A DNA stretch of 64,000 bases. Source: an uncultured Novosphingobium sp. Lineage in GTDB: Bacteria > Pseudomonadota > Alphaproteobacteria > Sphingomonadales > Sphingomonadaceae. The stretch is taken from positions 1 through 64,000 of the forward strand of contig CALKVF010000077.1 of the NCBI GenBank assembly GCA_937996535.1, written 5' to 3'. Below the pieces are notes generated by a model. That model searched no databases. It worked only from the letters and a program-made list of their open reading frames with translations, and had not been told where the DNA came from. The stretch's first letter is position 1; the number at the start of each line of letters is the position of its first letter. This document shows positions 49,470 through 59,300 of this stretch, in pieces. The translations under genes were made by a program, and so were the position numbers.

Positions 49470-50317
49470 GGCTGCGCCGACGCTACCGGCGCGGCGCCCG
49501 GCACCTTGCGGGCGATGTCGGTGTTTTCGGGGAACACCGGCCAGAGCAGTTGCTGGCCGAGCGTGGCTTCTGGCAGATCCTCCACCCCGTAGCTGACCGG
49601 ATAGGTCCGGGTGATCCGCGCCGTGCCGAACAGCACGTCCCAAATGAACATCAGGTTCCCGTAGTTGCCCTTGTAATGCACCGCCGGATCGCTGGCATGG
49701 CGGCCGTGGTGGGCATGATGGGTCGCCGGGGTCGAGATCAGACGCTCCACCACCCACATCAGCGGCGCGAGGAAGCCGATGCGATACAGCGGCTCGTCCC
49801 ATTTGACGTCGCTGTGCGCGCTGATGATGACCAGCATCTTGACCACCAGATAGCCGGCATAGACCCAGCCCAGTCCCAGATAGACCAGCGTGGCCGCCAG
49901 CCAGATGCTGGGCATCAGCGCATAGTAGATGATGTTGTTACGATAGACGAGCCGCACGCTCATGTAGCGGCCGTTATGGTGTGCGCGGTGGAGGTTGTAG
50001 AGCCACGCAAAGCTGTGCGAGGCGCGGTGCCACCAGTATTGCATCATGTCTTCCAGCACCAGGAACAGCGGGATCGCCGCCCACAGGCTGAGCTGGCCGA
50101 GCGCGCCGCGATAGGCCGGAAAATAGTGCTGCCCCAGCCGATCGACGGCCACCAGGATCAGCGGCTGGGTAACCAGCAGAACCATCACGGTCGAAACCAC
50201 TTCGATGATCCCGTCGTGGCGGCACTGCTCGCGCTTGGAGAACAGGTCGGATCGCGCGAGTTCGAGCAATCCGAACCCCAGATAGATTGCGATCACCGCC
50301 CAATTGGCAAGTGGCAT
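49466..50317 (-). CDS. Sterol desaturase / fatty acid hydroxylase superfamily protein
   Basis: A 283-residue membrane di-iron enzyme. The histidine motifs are WHRASHSF, NLHRAHHN and THHAHHGRHAS, the pattern H-x3-H, H-x2-HH and H-x2-HH expected for the family, and hydrophobic segments flank them. The C-terminus is ordinary for the group (GVEDLPEATLGQQLLWP). Members hydroxylate or desaturate lipids, sterols, hopanoids or carotenoids at the inner membrane. It is divergent from the Crp/Fnr gene. Confidence 0.9.
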   Translation of the reverse strand: MPLANWAVIAIYLGFGLLELARSDLFSKREQCRHDGIIEVVSTVMVLLVTQPLILVAVDRLGQHYFPAYRGALGQLSLWAAIPLFLVLEDMMQYWWHRASHSFAWLYNLHRAHHNGRYMSVRLVYRNNIIYYALMPSIWLAATLVYLGLGWVYAGYLVVKMLVIISAHSDVKWDEPLYRIGFLAPLMWVVERLISTPATHHAHHGRHASDPAVHYKGNYGNLMFIWDVLFGTARITRTYPVSYGVEDLPEATLGQQLLWPVFPENTDIARKVPGAAPVASAQP

Positions 50318-50405
50318 GGCCTTCTTCCCCCTGTGTCACACCGGTGCAGGTCAGCCGCCGCATTCCAGTTGCAAATCACCCCATAGCGCGGCATCCCCGG
50401 CATGA

Positions 50406-51071
50406 ATGCAAAGAACTTATCAATTATCCGAAATGGCCCCGACCCGTGCCGACGGGTCGATTGCGCAGTTACTGTCCGAGACCGGGCGACGGCAACGCTT
50501 TGCCCCCGGCGCGATGATCCAGCAGCAAGGCGATAGCGGCGACGGGTTCTGGCTGATCGAAACCGGCAGCGTCACGATCTGCCGTTTTGGCCGCGAGGGC
50601 GAATTGACGGTCTATGCCGTGCTCGGCGCCGGGGTGCTGTTCGGCGAACTCGCCTATTTCGCCGGGGTTGCCCGTCAGGTCGATGCCGTGGCCGAAAGCG
50701 AGGCCACGCTGGTGCGGATCGAGCCGGCGCAGATCGATCACTTGCTCGACAGCCGGCCCGACTTTGCCCGCTGGCTGCTGCGCTCGCTCGCCGGGCAGCT
50801 ACGCGCCGCGCTCAACCGGATCGAGGGCGACCGCCACCTTTCCGCCGAAGAACGCCTCGCCCGGGCGCTCGCCGCGCTGGCGGGCAGCCAGGGCAGCGAA
50901 TTCGCTACCACCCAGCAGCACCTTGCCGACCTGATCGGTGTGTCACGGATCACGGCGGGGCAAGTCCTCGCCAAGCTCGAAGCTGATGGCCTCATCAAAC
51001 GCAGCTACCGGCGGATCACGGTGCTCGACCGGGCGGCGCTCACTCACCGGGGCGGCGGGACAGCGGGTTAA
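50406..51071 (+). CDS. Crp/Fnr family transcriptional regulator
   Basis: A 221-residue protein with a cyclic-nucleotide-type sensor domain (FAPGAMIQQQGDSGDGFWLI, then LGAGVLFGELAYFAGVARQV) and a C-terminal HTH (TTQQHLADLIGVSRITAGQV). The N-terminal Cys cluster of Fnr is absent, so oxygen sensing by an iron-sulfur cluster is unlikely; a Crp-like or heme-free sensor is more likely. The start may be at 50406 or at an ATG at 50433. It is divergent from the hydroxylase gene and convergent with the TPR-sulfotransferase gene. Confidence 0.92.
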   Translation: MQRTYQLSEMAPTRADGSIAQLLSETGRRQRFAPGAMIQQQGDSGDGFWLIETGSVTICRFGREGELTVYAVLGAGVLFGELAYFAGVARQVDAVAESEATLVRIEPAQIDHLLDSRPDFARWLLRSLAGQLRAALNRIEGDRHLSAEERLARALAALAGSQGSEFATTQQHLADLIGVSRITAGQVLAKLEADGLIKRSYRRITVLDRAALTHRGGGTAG

Positions 51072-51078
51072 CGCTGGC

Positions 51079-53172
51079 TCAGTGGCCGCCGAGCGCGGTG
51101 AGCAGGGGCGCCAGATTATCCGCATGGGCGCGCCAGCGCCCGGCCGAGGTCTTGTAGACCGGCTGGCGCACCTGATTGACGCTGGCGGTGCGGACCGGAC
51201 GCTTGGTTTCGTGGAAGGCAAGGCAGGCCGGATCCCAGGGCAAGCCGAGGAAATCGAGCATCCGCCGCGCCTGGGTTTCGATATCGCCGATCACGTCTTC
51301 GTAATCGACCTCAAGCAGGTGCGAGGCGGGAACCACATCGCGCCAATGGGCCATCAGCGCCTGATAATCGCGGTGGAAGCGGCCAAGCTCGGCCATGTCG
51401 TAGGTGAACGACTGTTCCCCCCCGAACAGCTTGGAATAGCATGACAGGCAGGTATCGACCGGATCGCGCCGGGCGTGGATGATCCGGGCCTTGGGCAGGA
51501 TCATCCGGATCAGCCCGACATACATGAAGTTGGCGGGCATCTTGTCCACCACGTGCGGCTTGTCGCTGGCAATGGCCGCCACGGCGGAAAGGTAGGCATC
51601 GCCCATTTCGCGCAGCCGGTCGGCTGTCATGCCGACCAGCGCATCCGGCATTCCGCCATTTTGATCGGCCAGCCGGCTGAGGAACTTCAGCTCGCCCGCC
51701 CCGTCGATCGCGGGATGCGAGGCAAGGATCTGCTCGATCAGCGTGGTCCCCGATCGCGGCATCCCGACAATGAAGATCGGTGACGACGAGGGCGCACCCG
51801 CCCCGGCAAACTGTTCGAGCAATGCGGGCGAAAACGCCTCTGCCAGCCGCCCGAGCCAGCGGCTGACCGCATCGGGATCATACTGAATGGTCGAACGCTT
51901 CATCGCGTTGCCTTCGTTCAGGTGGCGGAACGCGGCATCGGAATCGCCGGTATCGAGGAAGGCCTTGCCCAGCGCGAAATGCAGGCTCATCCGATCGGAG
52001 AACGACTGCACCCCGCCCGGCCCCGTCAGGTCCTGCATCTTGGCGATCGCGGGATCGCCCGCCTTGAACTTCACGATGTCCGCGCGGCCATGGAGCGCCG
52101 CGGCCGAATCCGGAAATTCGGCCAGCACCGCATCCAATTGACGCAGCGCATCGGCGCTATCGCCGTTCTCCTGAAACGCCATCGCCCGCCCCACCAGCAA
52201 GCGCTCGCGAATGGCGCTCGGCACGCTCAGCGCCAGATCGAAACAGGCAATCGCTTCGTCAAACCGCCCCAGCGCCAGCAAGATCGAACCATAGGCGCTC
52301 TGGACCTCGGCATTGTCGGGGCGCAGCTTGGCCGCGCGCTGCGCATCGCCCAGCGCCTCGTCGAGCTGGTCCATTTCCTTGAGCGAACTCGCGCGCGACG
52401 CGAGCGCCACCGCATGGTCGGGCGCGATCCGGAGCAATGCGTTGAGCCAGCCGATCGCCGCGGCATGGCGCCAGCGCGCCGTCTCGGTCGCGGCAAGGTT
52501 GATATAGGCATCGTGCAAGCCGGGATTGAGCCGAATCGCGCGCTGCCCATAGTCCATCGACAGGTCATACTGGCCCTGTTCCTTGCACAGGCTGGCAAGG
52601 TTGGAATAGGGCTCGGCATAGTTGGGATTGAGCGCCAGCGCGCGCTGCCAGTGTTGCTGCGCGCCCGCGATATTGCCCAGCCGCTTGCAGGTGTTGCCCA
52701 GGTTGTTGTGCGCGCTGGGATTGCGCGGATCGAGCGCGACCACCTTTTCGAGGCAGATCAGGCTTTCATCCAGCTGGCCGCTTTCCTGCAGGATGATCCC
52801 CAGGTTGTTCCAGGCGCCGATCATTTGCGGGTCCAGTGCAACCGCCTTGCAGCCGTGCACCTCAGCCTCGGCCAGCCCGCCCTGCCGGCGCAGCATTTCA
52901 GCCAGATTGCTGTGATAGAGCGCCGCTGCCGCCGGTGATTGGCAGGCCTGACGCAGCAGCGCCACCGCCCGCACCTGATCGCCCATGGCATGAGCCATGA
53001 GCCCGAGCATGTGCAAGGCATTGGGTTCGCCCGGAACATTCGCCAGGATCTGCCGGCAGATCGCTTCGGCCTGCTGCGCGTTGCCGGCGTTGAGATGGGC
53101 TTGGGCCTGCTCCAGTCCCTGCCGGACCGCCTGGATGGTCTGCGGGGAAAGAGGGGCGCTATTCGTGTTCAT
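51079..53172 (-). CDS. TPR repeat / sulfotransferase fusion protein
   Basis: A 697-residue protein. Residues about 15-400 are tetratricopeptide repeats with the usual AWNNLGIILQESGQLDESLI-type units. The C-terminal part is a sulfotransferase: the PAPS 5'-phosphate loop FIVGMPRSGTTLIEQILASH is near residue 468 and the 3'-phosphate region is IIHARRDPVDTCLSCYSKLF. Such fusions are common in Alphaproteobacteria and probably sulfate proteins or cell-surface molecules bound by the TPR part. PAPS would come from cysNC. It lies just downstream of the giant autotransporter on the same strand, 150 bases apart. Confidence 0.94.
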   Translation of the reverse strand: MNTNSAPLSPQTIQAVRQGLEQAQAHLNAGNAQQAEAICRQILANVPGEPNALHMLGLMAHAMGDQVRAVALLRQACQSPAAAALYHSNLAEMLRRQGGLAEAEVHGCKAVALDPQMIGAWNNLGIILQESGQLDESLICLEKVVALDPRNPSAHNNLGNTCKRLGNIAGAQQHWQRALALNPNYAEPYSNLASLCKEQGQYDLSMDYGQRAIRLNPGLHDAYINLAATETARWRHAAAIGWLNALLRIAPDHAVALASRASSLKEMDQLDEALGDAQRAAKLRPDNAEVQSAYGSILLALGRFDEAIACFDLALSVPSAIRERLLVGRAMAFQENGDSADALRQLDAVLAEFPDSAAALHGRADIVKFKAGDPAIAKMQDLTGPGGVQSFSDRMSLHFALGKAFLDTGDSDAAFRHLNEGNAMKRSTIQYDPDAVSRWLGRLAEAFSPALLEQFAGAGAPSSSPIFIVGMPRSGTTLIEQILASHPAIDGAGELKFLSRLADQNGGMPDALVGMTADRLREMGDAYLSAVAAIASDKPHVVDKMPANFMYVGLIRMILPKARIIHARRDPVDTCLSCYSKLFGGEQSFTYDMAELGRFHRDYQALMAHWRDVVPASHLLEVDYEDVIGDIETQARRMLDFLGLPWDPACLAFHETKRPVRTASVNQVRQPVYKTSAGRWRAHADNLAPLLTALGGH

Positions 53173-53258
53173 GACCAGAGGCTGCTTTTCAAACGGAACG
53201 GTTCTCTAGAACAAGCCGGCGCGCGATCAAAGCGCGCGTCCCTTGCCCGAAACGATAA

Positions 53259-53298
53259 TGCGCCCCCTTCCCCATCCTCAGATGCGAAAGGGGGCGCA
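53259..53298 (-). terminator. Hairpin after the autotransporter gene
   Basis: An 11-bp stem TGCGCCCCCTT/AAGGGGGCGCA with a 17-base loop, between the autotransporter stop and the sulfotransferase start. On the minus strand it is followed by TTATCGTTT, a weak T run. It suggests the two genes are not tightly co-transcribed. Confidence 0.6.
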
Positions 53299-53321
53299 TA
53301 TCCAGCACCATTGGCGTGCGG

Positions 53322-56300
53322 TCAGAACCCGAACTGCAGGCCCGCGGTGACGTTGGCCACGGTCATGCTGCTGTAGGCTTCGCTGCGGAAGTTTGCCCCC
53401 AGGCTGATCTTCGCCGCCGGAGCGATCGCATAGGCCAGCTGCACTTCACCGCGTCCGCGCAGTTTGCGGGCCTCGGCCGTATTGGCCAGCGCGAAGATTT
53501 CGAGATCGGGAATATCGCTGGTCCCGGCAAAGCTGGTGGCCTTCGATTCCAGATCGTATTCGATCCCGCCGCCGATCTTGTAGCTCACCGAACCGCTCAG
53601 CGCGCCGCTCAGGCTCAGGCCGGCAAGGCCGGTGGTCTGGCGCTGGCTGTAGGCGGCGTAGCTGACCGGGAATTCAACCCCTTCGCGCAGCGTTTCGCTG
53701 TACCCGCGCCGGCCGGCATAGCCATAGCGCACCCCGATATAGGGCATCAGGCGGGCCTGCTGGGCAAGGTCAAAGGCGTAGCCCGCCTCACCGCCGATCG
53801 CCCAGGTCTTGAGCCGCGACGAGCCAGCGCCCGCTTCGGTGTCCTGCAAGGTCGCCAGGCGCGCAATCGCCACGTTTTCGGCATGGTAAACCCCGGACAG
53901 GCGCAGCTGGAGCCCCATCCCGTTGACCTTCTGGCCAAGACCGATGAACCCGCCGAACATCGGCTGTTCACCCGTCGAGGCAATCTGACCAAGCTGGTTC
54001 GACTGGTGCACCGTATAGTCGACGAAAGCGCCAACCCGGATCGTCGGCGTGATGCGATAGGCGGCCGTGACCACCCCGGCGACTTCATCCTTCTGGCGCA
54101 GGCTGGAATAGCGCACGCTGGCCGACAGGCAGACGCCGCCCTGGCTGAAGCTGGTGCAATCATTGCCCAGCGCGCCAGCAACAGTGGCCGCCCGGTTGCG
54201 CAGCGCGATCAGCACCTGATCCCGGCTAAAGCCAAGCGCCCGCAGCGAATTGGCCGCATCCGGTCCCAGCCGGGCAATGATCAGATCCCAGTTGGTTCCC
54301 GACGTGTTGCTGAGCATCCAGCGGAAATTGCTGAACACGCCCTTCACCGTGCCATCGACCGCGGTCACCCCGGTCAGGACATTGGCATAGGTGCCCAGCG
54401 CAAGCGTCGAATCCGAGGTCAACGAGAACGAGGTCAGCGTGCGATCGGTGCCGGTATAGGCCAGCTGGCCATACTGCGCCGCCGAAATCACCTGTTCGAC
54501 ATAGTTCGTGGGCAGGCTGCCCGCGAAGGTCAGCGCAGCGCCCGCGCCGCCGCCCTGGGCGTTGATCAGCGTGCTGATCGTGCCGCTGTTGTAGATCCCC
54601 GCCGTGCCGCCACGGATGGTGCCGGTGTTGGTGAGCGTGGTGACCGTGCCCGCGGTGTTGTAAAGCCCATAGGCCGACCCGGTGATCGTGCCGCTGTTGC
54701 TGACCGAGGCGACCGTGCCCGAGGACTTGTTCCAGATGGCATAGGTGGTGCTCGATCCGCCCACCGTGCCGCTGTTGCTGAACGCAGTGATCGCGCCACT
54801 GTTGACGATGCCGTTGGCCGAACCGGTGATCGTGCCGCTGTTGGCCAGCGATGCGATGCTGCCCGCGTTGGCAAGGCCGGCATCGACCCCGCGGATCGTG
54901 CCGCCGCTGGCATTGGTCAGGGTGCGGATCGTGCCCGAGGCCGCGTTCCAGATACCATCGGTGGTGGCGGTGCCGCCAATCGTGCCGCTGTTGGTCAGCG
55001 TGGTGAACAGGCCGGAGTTGTAGATCCCGTCAAGCGCGCCATCGACGCTGCCGGTGTTGGTCAGGGTGGTGACCATCCCGGTATTGTTGATGCCCTTGCC
55101 GGCGCTGCTGGTGATCGCGCCGGCATTGGCCAGCGATGCCACGATGCCCGCATTGGCGAGGCCCGCATCGACGCCGCGGATCGTGCCGCCGCTGACGTTG
55201 GTCAGGGTACGGATCGTGCCCGCCGCGGCGTTCGAGATGCCGGTGCTGGTCGAAATCCCGCCAATCGCGCTGTTGTTGGTCAGCGTGGTCACCGTGCCGC
55301 TATTGGCAAGGGCCGAAGCGGCGCCGGTGATCGTGCCGCCATTGGTCAGCGTGCCGATCGTGCCGAGATTGTCGATACCGTTGACCGATCCCGCAATCGC
55401 ACCGCCGCTGGCGTTGGTCAGCACCGCGATATTGCCGGCAGCCTGGTTCCAGATGCCGTGCTGGCTGGTCTGGCCGCCGATCGTGCCGGTGTTGGTCAGC
55501 GCCGAGATCGTTGCCGCGTTGTCGACCGCCTTGCTCGCGCCGGTGATGGTCCCGGCATTGCCGAAGGTGGTGATCGTGCCGCTGTTGCTGAGGCCGATGG
55601 TGCCGCCAGCGATGCTGCCCGCGTTGCCGAGCGTGCCGATCGTGCCCAGATTGTCGAGCCCGTTGACCGAGCCGGCAATCAAACCGCCGCTGGCGTTGGT
55701 CAGCGCCGCGATGTTGCCGGTCGCGCGGTTCCACAGACCATACTGGCTGCTCTGGCCGCCGATCGTGCCGGTGTTGGTCAGCGCCGAGATCGTCGCCGCG
55801 TTGTCGACCGCCTTGCTCGCGCCGGTGATGGTCCCGGCATTGCCGAAGGTGGTGATCGTGCCGCTGTTGCTGAGGCCGATGGTGCCGCCAGCGATGCTGC
55901 CCGCGTTGCCGAGCGTGCCGATCGTGCCGGCATTGCTGAGGCCGATGGCCCCGCCGGTGATGCTGCCCGCGTTGGTCAGCGTGGTAATTCGGCCCGCGTT
56001 GATCAGCCCGTCCACGGTGCCGGTGATGCTGCCCGTGCTGGCATTGGTCAGGGTGGTGACAACACCCGACGTGCGGTTGGAGAAGCCGCTGGCACTGTTG
56101 GTGCTGCCGATCAGCGCATTGTTGGTCAGGCTGGCGATGGTGCCGGTGTTGTCGATGCCGCTGGTCAGCCCGGCGATCGTGCCGGCATTGGTCAGCGTGT
56201 CGAGCGCACCTTCGTTGAGGAGGCCTGCCGTGTAGCCGGTGATGTTCCCGCTGGCACTGTTGGTCAGCGTGGTGATCGTGCCGTGCAGCTTGTTCCACAC

Positions 56301-59300
56301 GCCGCTGCCCATCGCATCGCCGGTGATCGAGCCGTTGTTGATCAGCGTGGTGAGGGTTCCGCCATTGGCCAGGCCATCGCTGCCGCCGTGGACCGTCCCG
56401 TCATTGGTCAGCGTGGCGATCTGGCCATCGTTGGTGATCCCGGTCACCACGCCCGAGATTTCGGCGCCCGCATCATTGGTCAGCTGGGTGATGACCCCGC
56501 CAGCGCTGTTGCGGATGCCGTCGAACACTGCAGTCCCGCTGATCGTGCCGCTGTTGGTCAGGCTGGTGATGGTTCCGGCATTGGCCAGACCAAAGCTGCT
56601 GCCGCTGATCAAGCCGCTGTTGGCCAGCGCATCGATCGTGCCGTGGTTGTAGACGCCGGTATGCGCGCCGACGATCGTGGCGCCCAGGGCATTGGACAGC
56701 GTGTTGATCGTGCCACCGGTCAGGTTCGACAGGCCGGCGTTGGCCGCGAGGCCGCCGATGCTGCTGACGTTGGTGACGGTGTTGATCGTCCCGGCGTTCG
56801 TCAGCGAGCCGATGATGCCTTCGTTGTAGATACCATAGGTGCCGCCGTGGATCGTGCCGCTGTTGGTCAACGTGATGATCGCACCGCTATTCCAGATCGC
56901 GGCACTGTTGCCGGTGATGCTGCCGCCGGCGTTGTTGGCAAGCGTCGCGATGCTGCCGTCGCCTGTGTTAAAGATGCTGGAATAATCGGTGGTGTGGATT
57001 GTGCCGCTGTTGCTCAGCTGATCGATCCGCCCATCGTTGTAAATCGCCGCGGTAATGCCGCTGATCGTCCCGCCCGACCGGTTGTCGAGCAGACCGATAT
57101 AGCCCTGCCCCTGATTCCAGATCCCGTCGGCATAATGCAGGCTATCGATCGTGCCGGTGTTGATCACAGTGCCGATGATGCCGCTGTTGACAATGCCGGT
57201 GTAGGCTGCGGTGATCTCGCCCGAGTTGTTGAGCGTGGTGATCGTGCCGCCGCTGTGATTGAACAGGCCGACATAGTCCGTCGCGCTGAGCGTGCCGCTG
57301 TTGGTCAGCGTGCCGATCATGCCGTCGTTCGAAACCCCGACGTTCCGTCCGGTGATCGTGCCGCTGTTGGTCAGCTTATCGATCTGGCTGATGTTGCTGA
57401 GACCAGTGCTGGTGTTGAGGTTGGTGCCGATGATGGTCCCGGCGTTCATGAGCGCGCCCAGCGTGCCCTCGTTGCGCAGGCCATAGACCGTGCCGCTGAT
57501 CGTGCCGTCCGCGCTGTTGGCCAGCGAATTGATCGAGCCGCCATCCCGGTTGCGGATGCCATATTCGCTGTAAGCCCCGCCGATCGTGCCGCTGTTGGTC
57601 AGACCGCTGATGGTGCCAATGTTATCGATGCCACGGCCCGCAGTGGCGGAGGTGCCGCCGCTGATCGTGCCGCGGTTGGTCAGCGTGCCGATTTGGCCGT
57701 CGTTATAGATCCCGGCGGTAACCCCGCTGATAATGCCAGTGGCATTGTTGGTCAGGTCGCCAATCACGCCGCTCTGGACGTTCCAGATGCCATCGTAATA
57801 GGCATCGCCGCTGATCGTCCCGTTGTTGATCAGGGTGGCAATACCGCCATAGTTCGTGATCCCGATGCTCGACCCGCTGATGGTGCCCGAGTTGGTCAGC
57901 GTGATGATCTGGCCGTCGGCATTGTTGTAAATGCCGCTCCACCCGCCGTGGATGACGCCGCCGGACTCGTTGGTCAGATCGCCGATCGACGCGAGATTAT
58001 AGATGCCGCTGCCAGGCGGCGTACCGCCAACGCCGCCGCCGGTGATCGTTCCGCTGTTGCTGAGCGTGGTGATCCCGCCCTCGTTCTTGAGGCCATAGCT
58101 CGAACCGCTGATCGTTCCGCCAGCAGCGTTGCTCAGGAGGGTAATCGTACCGGTGGCGTGGTTGAAAATGCCAAGGGTTCTGGTGCTTCTGGTTGTGCTG
58201 CCGATGGTCCCGCTGTTGGCCAGCGTCCCGATCAGACCTTCGTTGTAGACGCCGGCCGTCGGCCCTGAAATGGTGCCGCCGGCACTGTTGGTCAGCGTAG
58301 CGATTTCGCCAGTACCCGTATTCCAGACACCGTCGTAATTGCTGCCGGAGATAGTCCCGCTATTGGTCAGCGTGGTGATCTGGCCGTCATTGGCAAGGCC
58401 CACGCTGCTGCCCGAAATGACGCCGTTGCCGCTATTGTCGATCGCGCCGATGTGGCCGTTATTCCAGATGGCCGCGTTGATCCCGGTGATGCTGCCGCTG
58501 TTGCTGAGGGTATCGATGGTACCCGTGCCCATATTCCACAGGCCGTTGAAGGCAGAAGTGCCGCTCAAGGTGCCGCTATTGGTCAGCGTACCAATCGTTC
58601 CCGAGTTCAGCACGCCAAACGCCGGGCCAGTGATCGTCCCGCTATTGGTCAGCGAGGTGATCGTGCCTTCGTTCAACACAGCAGTCGCCGAGCCAGTAAT
58701 CACGCCGGCATTGTTCAATGACGAGATATTCCCGTCCGCCAGGTTGCGCAGACCGGTGGCGGTCGACACGTTGCCGATCCGGCCGTAGTTCATGACCCCA
58801 TCGAGCGGGCCCGTGATCGTTCCGTCATTGGCAAGCGTGGTGATCGTGCCGTAGTTGATGATGCCGTAGGACGCGGTGCTGCTGATCAGCCCGTGGTTGG
58901 TCAACGTCCCAATCGCGGCATTGTTGTAGATGCCCGCTGAAACCCCGGAAATGAAGCCGGACGCCTCGTTGGTCAGCGTGTTGATCACGCCGTTGTTGAG
59001 GTTCCAGATACCATCATAGCTGGTCGTGGCTTCAATGGTGCCGCTGTTGATCAGCGTGTTGATCGTACCGCTGTTGGCAACGCCCGTCTCCCCGCCGCTG
59101 ATGAGGCCCGCGTTGGTCAGGGAATCGATCGTTCCCTCGTTGTTGACGGCGTACTTGACCGAACGGATCACCCCGCTCGTATCGTTGAGCAGGGTGTTGA
59201 TCGTGCCACCGCCCATGTTGTTGATGCCATATCGATTGGTGGCATCGGTACCGATGGCATTACCAATGGTGCCGGTATTGGTCAGCGTATCGATCAGCCC

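Noticed and set aside
53316..58268. A plus-strand open frame of 1,650 codons opposite the autotransporter
   Set aside because: It is an antisense by-product of the low-complexity repeats; its product is rich in Asp, Arg, Gly and Ala with no domain, while the minus-strand frame has a proper barrel and repeats.
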